Assembly: GCF_900156265.1 (NCBI RefSeq) | Contig: NZ_FTNE01000005.1 | Coordinates: 1-37,567, forward strand | DNA from: Acidiphilium rubrum | Lineage (GTDB): Bacteria; Pseudomonadota; Alphaproteobacteria; Acetobacterales; Acetobacteraceae | DNA length: 37,567 nt | Direction: 5' to 3' | Shown: positions 30,807 to 37,567 of the stretch, in pieces | Position numbering within the stretch: the first letter of the stretch is position 1 | Layout: every line of letters begins with the position of its first letter | The notes under the pieces: model-generated | Seen by the model: the letters and a program-made list of their open reading frames with translations, nothing else | Database searches by the model: none | What the model was told of the DNA's origin: nothing | Program-made: the position numbers and the translations under genes

Positions 30807-30855
30807 TGGCGGACCCGACGCGATTCGAACGCGTGACCTTTGCCTTCGGAGGGCA
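30806..30855. repeat. attR: 50-bp core shared with 12952-13001, within the tRNA-Arg gene
   Basis: Identical to the left copy over all 50 bases. It contains the 3' half of the tRNA gene, so integration rebuilt a full tRNA. The element between the copies is about 17.85 kb. Confidence 0.9.
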
Positions 30856-30883
30856 ACGCTCTATCCAGCTGAGCTACGGGTCC
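30807..30883 (-). tRNA. tRNA-Arg (anticodon CCG)
   Basis: The reverse strand folds as a complete cloverleaf. Acceptor GGACCCG (5' end at 30883) pairs with CGGGTCC, the discriminator is G and CCA is encoded (30809-30807). The D arm has AGCTCAGCTGGATAGAGC, the anticodon stem/loop is TTGCC-CTCCGAA-GGCAA with anticodon CCG (reads CGG), and the T arm has GTTCGAATC. It is the integration site of the island. Confidence 0.95.
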
Positions 30884-30916
30884 ACGGGGTGTTCCTAGCC
30901 GGGTTTTGCGTGGGGT

Positions 30917-31912
30917 TCAATGCTGGGCGGTGAAAATCATGGCGTTCGTCGCGGCGTCCGAGCCCAGGGGGTGCTCGGGGTGCAGGATGAAGCCGATGAT
31001 GTCGCGGGTTGGCGTTGCGCGTTCGTGGTCGAGCAGCATCAAATGGTAGTCGGGCTTGTAGTATGCGGTGCGGGCATTCGGTAGGGCGTGCCAGCATGCG
31101 GCCATGGCGGATTTCGGGATCAGCTGATCGTGGCCGCCGTATAGGATCAGCGCGTGGGCGGGGGCGAATTTTGCGCAATCGGCCTGAGCCTCGCCCATCA
31201 GGCGGGTCAGGCCGGCGAGGGTGGCAATTCTGGTGGCGTGGATCGTCAGCGGGTCGTTCGAGAACGCGATCAGCGCTGGGATGTTGTCGCTGGCGCGAAC
31301 CGCCGCCTGCCGGCCGGTCAGCCGTAGCCAGGGGACGAAGGTGTCGGCGACGGCGAGGCTGGCGCGCAATGGCCAGGCGAGTGCCGTGCCGCCCCATACC
31401 GCGGGGGAGATCAGGACATAGGAGGCGATGTCGGCATCGCCCTGCGCGCCGAGCACCAGACCGATCGCGCCACCCATGCTTTCGCCCATCAAGGTGAGCG
31501 GCACGCTGGGGTAGCGCTGGTGCAAAATGGCGGCCATCTGCCGCGCGTCGCGCACCAGGCGGGCCGAGCCGGGCCAATCGCCGCGGCCGGGGGCGGCACC
31601 GAAGCCGCGCTGGTCTGGCGCGAACACCGCGATGCCGGCGGCGGCGAGGTGCGGCGCGGGCATCGCCCAGGCATCGCGGCTGTCGTTGAAACCGTGCAGC
31701 GCGAGCACCACGGCGCGGGGCGGCTGTTTCGGCAGCCAGTCGCGATAGGGCAGGGCCTGGCCGCTGGCGAGGGTGAAGTAACCATCGGTGATGATGGGGT
31801 GCCGCGCCGATGCCGTGGGGACGCGAAACGGTGCGGCGCACCCCGCCAGAGCGAGGCTGATCAGCAGGCATAATCCGGCTCGATAGGCATTCACCACGAG
31901 ATTCGGTATCAT
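30917..31912 (-). CDS. Alpha/beta-hydrolase lipoprotein (monoacylglycerol-lipase/serine aminopeptidase S33-like)
   Basis: A 331-aa product. From the ATG at 31912 the N-terminus MIPNLVVNAYRAGLCLLISL, then ALAGC, is a lipoprotein signal with lipobox LAGC. The hydrolase domain follows: oxyanion LALHGFNDSRDAW, APDQRGFGAAP, nucleophile elbow GESMGG, and late acid/histidine segments (ILYGGHDQLIPKS; PDYHLMLLDHERA). It should be a membrane-anchored esterase or lipase. Its start codon overlaps, head to head, the ATGG of a frame on the other strand, and the zf-CHCC gene lies 31 bp away. Confidence 0.9.
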   Translation of the reverse strand: MIPNLVVNAYRAGLCLLISLALAGCAAPFRVPTASARHPIITDGYFTLASGQALPYRDWLPKQPPRAVVLALHGFNDSRDAWAMPAPHLAAAGIAVFAPDQRGFGAAPGRGDWPGSARLVRDARQMAAILHQRYPSVPLTLMGESMGGAIGLVLGAQGDADIASYVLISPAVWGGTALAWPLRASLAVADTFVPWLRLTGRQAAVRASDNIPALIAFSNDPLTIHATRIATLAGLTRLMGEAQADCAKFAPAHALILYGGHDQLIPKSAMAACWHALPNARTAYYKPDYHLMLLDHERATPTRDIIGFILHPEHPLGSDAATNAMIFTAQH

Positions 31913-31943
31913 GGATCGATCACGCCAAGCAAAGAGGGGTTCC

Positions 31944-32138
31944 ATGCCGGACGCGCGCATTTCGCCTGCCACCGAGAGTTTCGAGGTTCACGATCGCGTG
32001 GTTGCCTGCGATGGCGGCGGTGAGCCGCTGGGGCATCCGCGGGTGTATTTGAAAATCGAGGATCGGTCGGTCAGCTGCCCATATTGCTCGCGCCACTACG
32101 TGCTGGCGGCGGGTGCGCCGGCGGGCTCCGGGCATTGA
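31944..32138 (+). CDS. zf-CHCC zinc-finger protein (NDUFS6-like, COG4391)
   Basis: A 64-aa product with the standard pattern ACDGGGEPLGHPRVYLKI, then VSCPYCSRHYVL: Cys, His, Cys-x2-Cys zinc ligands. The ATG at 31944 has gagg upstream; an earlier in-frame ATG at 31911 is less likely. Members are often near complex-I or DNA-metabolism genes in alphaproteobacteria; a precise role is unclear. Its TGA (32136-32138) overlaps the TTG start of polA. Confidence 0.88.
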   Translation: MPDARISPATESFEVHDRVVACDGGGEPLGHPRVYLKIEDRSVSCPYCSRHYVLAAGAPAGSGH

Positions 32139-34867
32139 GCGGCACGCGCCTGGTTCTGGTCGACGGCTCGGGGTTCATTTTCCGCGCGTTTCATGCCTTG
32201 CCGCCGATGACCCGCGAAGACGGCACGCCGGTGAACGCGGTGTTCGGCTTCTGCAACATGCTGACCCGGCTGCTGAAAGAGCACACCGGCACGCATCTGG
32301 CGGTGATTTTCGATGCCGGGCGGACCACGTTCCGCAACGCGATCGACCCGCGCTACAAGGCGCAGCGGCCGGAACCGCCGGAGGAGTTGATCCCGCAATT
32401 CGCGCTGGTGCGCGATGCGACCCGGGCGTTTTCGGTTCCGGCGATCGAGCTGGACGGGTTCGAGGCGGATGATCTGATCGCGAGCTACGCCGCGGCGATG
32501 CAGGCGGCGGGTGGGGAGGTGGTGATCGTTTCGTCGGACAAGGATCTGATGCAGCTGCTCGGCGCGGGCGTGTCGATGCTCGACCCGATCAAATCCATCC
32601 CGATCGGGCCGGACGAGGTGATGGCGAAATTCGGCGTGACGCCGGCGCAGATGATCGATGCCCAGGCGCTGATGGGCGACTCGGTCGATAACGTGCCGGG
32701 GGTCGCCGGCATCGGGCCGAAGGGCGCGGCGCAGCTGATCGGTGAATACGGCACGCTCGAGGCGATTCTGGCGGCGGCGGCTTCGGGGGCGATGAAGCCG
32801 AGCAAGCGGCGCGATGCGCTGGTCGCCCATGCCGAGGATGCGCGGATTTCGCGCCAGCTGGTGGCGCTGCGCACCGATGTGCCGCTGCCGCTGCCGATCG
32901 AAGACCTGGTGCTCGCCGCGCATGACGATGCGGCGCTGCATGATTTTCTCGATGCGCAGGGGTTCAAGAGCATCAAGGCGCGGCTGGGGCTCGATGGGCT
33001 GGCGCGGCGCCATGATGAGCGGGCGGCACCGGCGGCGCCGGTTGCGGCGCGCGGGGTCGAGGCGGGGTTTGGTCCGTATGAGACGATCGACACGCCGGCG
33101 GCGCTGGCGCGGTGGGTTGCTGCGATCCGTGCGGCCGGGCTGGTTGCGATCGATACCGAGACGACGGATTTGAACGCGCGGCGGACGCGGCTGGTCGGGA
33201 TTTCGCTCGCGACGGCGCCGGGCGTTGCGGCCTATATTCCGTTGGGGCACGAGCTTGGTGAGCAGTTGCCGCGCGGGGCGGTGGTGGAGGCGCTCGCACC
33301 GGTGCTCGGCGATCGAGCGATTCTCAAGATTTTTCATAACGCGAAATTCGACCTGCATGTGCTGGCCGGTGCCGGGCTCGCGGATGCCGCGCCGATCGAT
33401 GACACCATGCTGATCTCCTACGCGCTCGAAGCTGGGGCTCATGGGCATGGCATGGATGAACTCTCGGCGCTGCATCTGGATCACAAGCCGATCGCCTATG
33501 ACGAGGTGACCGGCACCGGGCGCAACCGGATCAGTTTTTCCGCCGTGCCGATCGAGCGGGCGACGGCCTATGCCGCCGAGGACGCCGATGTCACGCTGCG
33601 GCTGTGGCAGATGCTGCGCCCGCGCCTGCGCGAGGCAAAGGCGTTGGCGCTGTACGAGATGCTGGAGCGCCGCCTGGTGCCGGTGCTGCTGGATATGGAA
33701 CGCGCGGGCATCATGGTCGATCGGGACGATCTGGTTGCGATGTCCGCCGAGTTTGCGCGGCGGATGGATGAGATTCAGCGCGACATCGAACAGATGGTCG
33801 GGCATGCGTTCAACCTTGGCAGTCCGAAGCAGCTGGGCGAGATCCTGTTCGACGAGATGAAACTCCCCGGCGGCAAACGCACCAAGACCGGTGCCTGGGG
33901 CACCGATGCGGCGGTGCTCGATGAACTGGCCGAGGTCGGGCATGAATTGCCGGTGCGGATTCTGGAATGGCGGCAGCTGCAGAAGCTGAAATCGACCTAT
34001 GCCGATGCGCTGGTCACCGAAATCGATATCGAGGATCGGCGGGTGCATACCAATTTCGCCCAGGCGATCGCGGCGACGGGGCGGTTGTCGTCGAACGATC
34101 CGAATTTGCAGAATATTCCGATCCGTACGCGCGAGGGGGCGCGGATTCGCCGGGCCTTCATCGCGGCGCCGGGGCATGCGCTGATCTCGGCGGATTATTC
34201 GCAGATCGAGTTGCGGCTGCTCGCGCATGTCGCGGATATTCCGGCGCTGAAGGCGAGCTTCATCAATGGTGAGGATATCCATGCGCGGACCGCCTCCGAA
34301 GTGTTCGGCGTGCCGATGGAGGGGATGGATGCGGCGACGCGCCGGCGGGCCAAGGCGATCAATTTCGGGATCATCTATGGTATTTCCGCGTTCGGCCTCG
34401 CGCGGCAATTGGGCATCGAGAACGGCGAGGCGAAGCGGTATATCGATGCGTATTTCGCGCGCTATCCGGAGATTCGCCGTTACATGAACGAAACGCGGGA
34501 GTTCGCGCGGACCCATGGCTATGTGGCGACGCCGTTCGGCCGGCGCTGTTATGTGCCGGGGATTGCCGACAAGAATCCGGCGCGGCGGAGCTATGCCGAG
34601 CGCCAGGCGATCAATGCGCCGTTGCAGGGCGGGGCTGCGGATATCATCAAGCGGGCGATGGTGCGGCTGCCGGCGGCGATTGCGGCATCGGGGCTGACGC
34701 TGCGGTTGCTGTTGCAGGTGCATGACGAATTGTTGTTCGAGGCGGCGACCGATCAGGCGGAGCCGGCGGCGGCCCTGGTGCGCGGCATCATGCAGGAGGC
34801 GGCGGTGTTATCGGTGCCGTTGCTGGTCGAAGCCGGGATCGGCGGCAACTGGTCCGACGCGCATTGA
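32135..34867 (+). CDS. polA: DNA polymerase I
   Basis: A 910-aa full-length Pol I. Order: 5'-3' exonuclease (LVLVDGSGFIFRAFHALPPM; FEADDLIASYA; VSSDKDLMQLL; DNVPGVAGIGPKGAAQLI), 3'-5' exonuclease with ExoI AIDTETTDLNARRT and FHNAKFDLHVL, then the polymerase (SNDPNLQNIPIRT; SADYSQIELRLLAH; RRRAKAINFGIIYGIS; LLLQVHDELLFEA). It fills Okazaki and repair gaps. The TTG at 32135, overlapping the preceding stop, is the only start that preserves the N-terminal SGTRLVLVDGSG; coupled low-level translation is likely. It converges on dciA with no gap. Confidence 0.96.
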   Translation: MSGTRLVLVDGSGFIFRAFHALPPMTREDGTPVNAVFGFCNMLTRLLKEHTGTHLAVIFDAGRTTFRNAIDPRYKAQRPEPPEELIPQFALVRDATRAFSVPAIELDGFEADDLIASYAAAMQAAGGEVVIVSSDKDLMQLLGAGVSMLDPIKSIPIGPDEVMAKFGVTPAQMIDAQALMGDSVDNVPGVAGIGPKGAAQLIGEYGTLEAILAAAASGAMKPSKRRDALVAHAEDARISRQLVALRTDVPLPLPIEDLVLAAHDDAALHDFLDAQGFKSIKARLGLDGLARRHDERAAPAAPVAARGVEAGFGPYETIDTPAALARWVAAIRAAGLVAIDTETTDLNARRTRLVGISLATAPGVAAYIPLGHELGEQLPRGAVVEALAPVLGDRAILKIFHNAKFDLHVLAGAGLADAAPIDDTMLISYALEAGAHGHGMDELSALHLDHKPIAYDEVTGTGRNRISFSAVPIERATAYAAEDADVTLRLWQMLRPRLREAKALALYEMLERRLVPVLLDMERAGIMVDRDDLVAMSAEFARRMDEIQRDIEQMVGHAFNLGSPKQLGEILFDEMKLPGGKRTKTGAWGTDAAVLDELAEVGHELPVRILEWRQLQKLKSTYADALVTEIDIEDRRVHTNFAQAIAATGRLSSNDPNLQNIPIRTREGARIRRAFIAAPGHALISADYSQIELRLLAHVADIPALKASFINGEDIHARTASEVFGVPMEGMDAATRRRAKAINFGIIYGISAFGLARQLGIENGEAKRYIDAYFARYPEIRRYMNETREFARTHGYVATPFGRRCYVPGIADKNPARRSYAERQAINAPLQGGAADIIKRAMVRLPAAIAASGLTLRLLLQVHDELLFEAATDQAEPAAALVRGIMQEAAVLSVPLLVEAGIGGNWSDAH

Positions 34868-35380
34868 TCAGCGTCCCGTTGTGCGGCCTTGGCGATGCAG
34901 GCCGAGGCGCAGGCGGGCGAGGGCTTCGCCGATCGGGCCGTCCGGCAGGGCATCCGGCCCGGTGAGCGGCGGGGGTTCCGTGGTGATCGCGGTTCGGCGT
35001 GATTTGGTGCGTTCGGCCGGTGGGCGGGGCATGTCGATGAAGCGGAGGCGGACGATGGTGCCGCCGCCGAGGGCGAGGTTGATCCGTGCGATCAGGTCGG
35101 GGGTGCGGTGCTGGAGTTCGAGCGCGTCCGGCCCGGTGCAGGCGAGGGTGAGGGTGCCGGCAGCGAATTTGACCGGCAGGCTGCGGGACGCGATGTCGGG
35201 CCCGGCGATGGTCGACCAGTCTTCCACCAAAGTAGCCAGCGCCATGCCCCGCCGGTGCAGGGCGGGGCGGACGACGGGGGCGAGCAGGGCCGCGATGCCG
35301 CGGGGCGCGTAGTGGCGTGGCGGCTCGACAGGCGGCGGTTTTGTCGCCACTGAGCGTTTCCGTGAACCCTGCTCCGCCAT
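34868..35380 (-). CDS. dciA: DUF721/DciA-family protein (replicative helicase loader)
   Basis: A 170-aa protein. The DUF721 core is seen as VVRPALHRRGMALATLVEDW, then IAGPDIASRSLPVKF, GTLTLACTGPDALELQHRTPDLI and RINLALGGGTIVRLRFI. DciA recruits DnaB at origins in bacteria lacking DnaC. It ends one base after the polA stop (convergent) and its start at 35380 overlaps the divergent mutY start, a compact and conserved-looking arrangement (dciA-mutY pairing is common in alphaproteobacteria). Confidence 0.88.
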   Translation of the reverse strand: MAEQGSRKRSVATKPPPVEPPRHYAPRGIAALLAPVVRPALHRRGMALATLVEDWSTIAGPDIASRSLPVKFAAGTLTLACTGPDALELQHRTPDLIARINLALGGGTIVRLRFIDMPRPPAERTKSRRTAITTEPPPLTGPDALPDGPIGEALARLRLGLHRQGRTTGR

Positions 35381-36390
35381 CCGCTGCCGCTCTGCTCCGT
35401 TGGTATCGCACCCATCGCCGGGTGCTGCCGTGGCGTGCCACCGATGGCGGGCGCCCTGATCCGTATCATGTCTGGCTCAGCGAGATCATGCTGCAACAGA
35501 CCGTGGTGGCGACGGTGATACCCTATTTCGGGCGGTTTATCGAGCGCTATCCGACCGTGGCCGATCTGGCTGCGGCGCCGGATGATGATGTGCTCGGGCT
35601 GTGGGCGGGGCTTGGCTATTATGCGCGGGCGCGGAATTTGATCGCCTGTGCGCGGGCGGTGGTGGCGGCGGGTGGATTTCCGGCGACGATCGATGGTTTG
35701 CGGGCGTTGCCGGGGATTGGCGCCTATACGGCGGCGGCGATCGGGGCGATTGCGTTCGATCTGCCGGTGGTGCCGATCGATGGCAATGTCGAGCGGGTGG
35801 CGGCGCGGATCGGGGCGGTGACGACGGCGTTGCCGGCGGGCAAGGCCGAGATCGCGCGGGTTGCGGCCTGGCTGGGTGAGCATGCGGCGGCGCGGGCGGC
35901 GCCGGGTGATTTTGCGCAGGCGTTGTTCGATCTGGGGGCGAGCCTGTGCGCGCCGCGATCGCCATCGTGCCTGGTCTGTCCGTGGCGGGGGGATTGTGCC
36001 GGTCATGCGGCGGGGATTGCGGCGACATTGCCGCGCAAGGCGGCGCGGGCGCCGCGGCCGGTGCGGTTCGGCACGGTGTTTTTGTTGCGTGATGCGGATG
36101 GCGCGATCGGGTTGCGTCGGCGGCCGCCGAAGGGGTTGCTCGGCGGCATGATGGAATTGCCGGGCACGGTGTGGGAGGCGGCGATGCCGGATGCGCCGCC
36201 GCCGATGCGGGCGGCGTGGCGGGATGCGGGGGTGGTGGTTCATGTGTTCACGCATTTCGAGTTGCGGCTGCGGGTGATGGCGGCCGAGGTTGCGGCGTTG
36301 CCGGAGGGGTTGGTGGCCGCCGCGGTCGATGCGCCGTTGCCGAGCTTGATGCGCAAGGCCGTTAGCATGGGGCTGGGCGGTCTGGATTAG
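35362..36390 (+). CDS. mutY: A/G-specific adenine glycosylase MutY
   Basis: A 342-aa protein that removes adenine opposite 8-oxoguanine. Catalytic Glu in WLSEIMLQQT, helix-hairpin-helix ALPGIGAYTAAAIGAIAF with the catalytic Asp in PIDGNVERV, and a 4Fe-4S loop with C-x6-C-x2-C-x5-C spacing (CAPRSPSCLVCPWRGDC). The C-terminal NUDIX-like 8-oxoG recognition domain follows (FLLRDADGAIGLRRRPPKGL; GMMELPGT). The start is taken as GTG 35362 (MNPAPPSAAALLRWYRTH); a GTG at 35317 is an alternative. The 5' end overlaps the dciA start head to head by 19 bp. Confidence 0.95.
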   Translation: MNPAPPSAAALLRWYRTHRRVLPWRATDGGRPDPYHVWLSEIMLQQTVVATVIPYFGRFIERYPTVADLAAAPDDDVLGLWAGLGYYARARNLIACARAVVAAGGFPATIDGLRALPGIGAYTAAAIGAIAFDLPVVPIDGNVERVAARIGAVTTALPAGKAEIARVAAWLGEHAAARAAPGDFAQALFDLGASLCAPRSPSCLVCPWRGDCAGHAAGIAATLPRKAARAPRPVRFGTVFLLRDADGAIGLRRRPPKGLLGGMMELPGTVWEAAMPDAPPPMRAAWRDAGVVVHVFTHFELRLRVMAAEVAALPEGLVAAAVDAPLPSLMRKAVSMGLGGLD

Positions 36391-36452
36391 GCGCGGGTTC
36401 TTGCGTTTGGGTTGTTTGGGGTCAACATGGCGCATCACTCCGGAGAGATTTG

Positions 36453-36953
36453 ATGAAACGACGTTCGGCGATTGCTGCTTCGGCGGCGGCTTTTTGTGCT
36501 TTTCCCGCGGCATCTGCGCGGGCGGGTTCGGGGAGCGCGCTCGATGCTTCGGTGGTGCGGATGAAACTTCAGAAGGGAATTACCCCGGATGTCGCGGTCG
36601 ATTGCCTGAAGCTGCGGGCGAATTTGCGCAATATGAAGCAGGTTGGTTATTTGCCGTTGTCCAAGCAGGTCGAGGCGATGGTGGGCAAGCCGCAGAAGCT
36701 GACCGAGGTGTTCTTGTTCTGCAATCCGTTGATCGCGATTGAGATGGTTGCCGCCAATATCGATTTCGCGGCCTATCTGCCGTGCCGGATTACGCTGACC
36801 GAGGATGAGGCAGGGGGTTTTTGGCTGGTGATGCTCAACCTGACGCCGCTGATTGCGCAGATCCCCGCCGGGTCGGCGCTGCGGGCCAAGGCTGAGTCGG
36901 TGAATGATATTTTGATGAGCATTATGCATGCGGGGGCGGCTGGAGAGTTGTGA
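36453..36953 (+). CDS. Secreted DUF302-domain protein
   Basis: A 166-aa protein. MKRRSAIAASAAAFCAFPAA, then SARAGS, is a Sec/Tat-like signal peptide. The DUF302 fold follows, with FLFCNPLIAIEMVAANIDFAAYLPCRI, where the 'FCNP' and 'LPCR' elements are the family hallmark. The function of DUF302 is poorly known; periplasmic location predicted. The ATG at 36453 follows a ggagaga ribosome site; a TTG one codon upstream is ignored. Confidence 0.85.
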   Translation: MKRRSAIAASAAAFCAFPAASARAGSGSALDASVVRMKLQKGITPDVAVDCLKLRANLRNMKQVGYLPLSKQVEAMVGKPQKLTEVFLFCNPLIAIEMVAANIDFAAYLPCRITLTEDEAGGFWLVMLNLTPLIAQIPAGSALRAKAESVNDILMSIMHAGAAGEL

Positions 36954-36977
36954 GTTTAGGGTTAAGGGGAAGGGAAG

Positions 36978-37097
36978 GCTTCTTTTTTGGAAAAAAGAAG
37001 CAAAAAACTTTCTGACTCAGGGGCACGGGCGTTTCCACCGGCACGAACCCAAATTAACAAAGTTTTTTTTGCTTCTTTTTTGTTCACAAAAAAGAAG
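36978..37097. repeat. Paired A/T-tract hairpins forming an inverted repeat
   Basis: First hairpin: gcttctttttt (36978-36988), gg, aaaaaagaagc (36991-37001), then aaaaaacttt (37002-37011). Second: aaagtttttttt (37059-37070) precedes cttctttttt (37072-37081), gttcac, aaaaaagaag (37088-37097). The second unit is close to the reverse complement of the first. Each looks like a strong bidirectional terminator between the DUF302 gene and the converging gene. I recall similar aagaagcaaaaaactttt words scattered in Acetobacteraceae genomes, so a REP-like family is likely. Confidence 0.7.
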
Positions 37098-37157
37098 AAC
37101 TTCCCTTGTCTTTTTGTGTTTTTTGTTGCGTTATCGTAACGAAAAAGACGTGCGAAA

Positions 37158-37567
37158 TCATGGCCCCTTCCGCCAAAGTTTTTTGACGTTGAAGGAGGGG
37201 ATGAACGGCTGGTGCCAGGGCGGCACGGGCGGTGGCGGCGGGCCGAGGATTTCGTGGAGTTGTTCGGGCGTGAAGTCGATGCTGCCGTCGGGGTTGATTT
37301 TGTATTGGTCCATGAAGCTGGGCTGGCGCTTTGGTTTGCGGATGCGCTTGGGCCGGGGCTTGGTCGATTTGGGGCGTTTGATGCTGGGTGGGTAGCGCAG
37401 GCCGAGCATGGTGTGGAGCGGGCGGAGGACGCGGCCGAGGCTGGGGTGGGTGGCGAGCAACGCCTGGACGATGGGGTCTTCCATGAAGTGCTGGAGTTCG
37501 AGGCGGGCGTTGGCACCGGCGACGATGGGGGCGGCTGGGCCGTTGGGGAGCAGGCGGATGAGCCAGG
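37158..37567 (-). CDS. 3' part of an unknown basic protein (runs off the window)
   Basis: The minus-strand frame is open to the window edge (WLIRLLPNGPAAPIVAGANA, then RLELQHFMEDPIVQALLATH), so the 108-residue version starting at 37484 is probably an internal Met. The visible part is helical, then very basic (KRPKSTKPRPKRIRKPKRQP), then a proline-rich end (FTPEQLHEILGPPPPPVPPW). I remember near-identical 'ARLELQHFM...LRPLHTMLGLRYPPS' proteins annotated as hypothetical in Acidiphilium-type genomes. Function unknown. Confidence 0.6.
   Translation of the reverse strand, partial: WLIRLLPNGPAAPIVAGANARLELQHFMEDPIVQALLATHPSLGRVLRPLHTMLGLRYPPSIKRPKSTKPRPKRIRKPKRQPSFMDQYKINPDGSIDFTPEQLHEILGPPPPPVPPWHQPFIPSFNVKKLWRKGP

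Noticed and set aside
12952-30855. Complete inducible prophage
   Set aside because: No large terminase, portal, capsid, tail-tube, baseplate or clear lysis cassette was recognised.
32096-34723. 875-codon open frame on the minus strand
   Set aside because: It is the antisense of polA, an artefact of high GC; composition is Arg/His/Pro rich and no domain is recognisable.
35092-36513. 473-codon minus-strand frame across mutY
   Set aside because: Antisense of mutY with extreme Arg content; the plus strand carries all MutY motifs.

Overview
The window looks like part of the chromosome of a GC-rich alphaproteobacterium, most likely Acetobacteraceae (an Acidiphilium/Acidocella-type organism). This is inferred from codon use, the paa gene content, the polA/dciA/mutY neighbourhood and the A/T-tract hairpins near the right end. 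It is a judgement from sequence reading; no database was searched.

Left part (1-9056): phenylacetate catabolism. The window opens in what appears to be the end of an IS21-like insertion sequence that cuts off the first ~55 codons of paaK (phenylacetate-CoA ligase). A PaaR-like TetR repressor faces paaK, and the paaABCDE operon (ring-1,2-phenylacetyl-CoA epoxidase) diverges from the repressor. Between repressor and operon lie a TetR-type palindrome and a recognisable 3' stump of paaI. A minus-strand operon follows: an acyl-CoA synthetase, an AhpD-like peroxidase-related protein, and (after a short gap) an ECHDC3-type crotonase lacking both usual catalytic glutamates.

Middle-left (9517-12162): a VOC-fold protein, then an orphan type VI secretion cargo cluster: a PAAR spike-tip protein, a collapsed and frameshifted DUF4123-type adaptor, a putative polymorphic-toxin effector and a candidate immunity protein. 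No secretion machinery is in the window.

Centre (12952-30855): a 17.9-kb integrated element. It is bounded by a perfect 50-bp direct repeat that is the 3' half of tRNA-Arg(CCG); the working tRNA gene is at the right end. Gene order is tyrosine integrase, a translationally coupled run of small unknown genes, an AlpA-like excisionase/activator, a Toprim primase-like protein, a RecA-fold (AAA_25) helicase, an RHH regulator behind tandem repeats, more small genes, a Nu1-like terminase small subunit, and a tape-measure/lytic-transglycosylase protein. Cargo follows: ImmA/IrrE peptidase with a two-helix membrane partner, an Mrr-type nuclease domain, an SRAP (YedK/HMCES) protein and a small membrane protein. 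No large terminase, portal, capsid or tail-tube gene was recognised. The layout therefore resembles a phage satellite (PICI-like) or a strongly reduced prophage, and it is the most interesting object here.

Right part (30883-37567): ordinary chromosome. It holds tRNA-Arg(CCG), a lipoprotein alpha/beta hydrolase, a zf-CHCC protein overlapping polA, dciA (DUF721) convergent with polA and divergent from mutY, a secreted DUF302 protein, a pair of A/T-tract hairpins, and the 3' part of an unknown basic protein running off the window.
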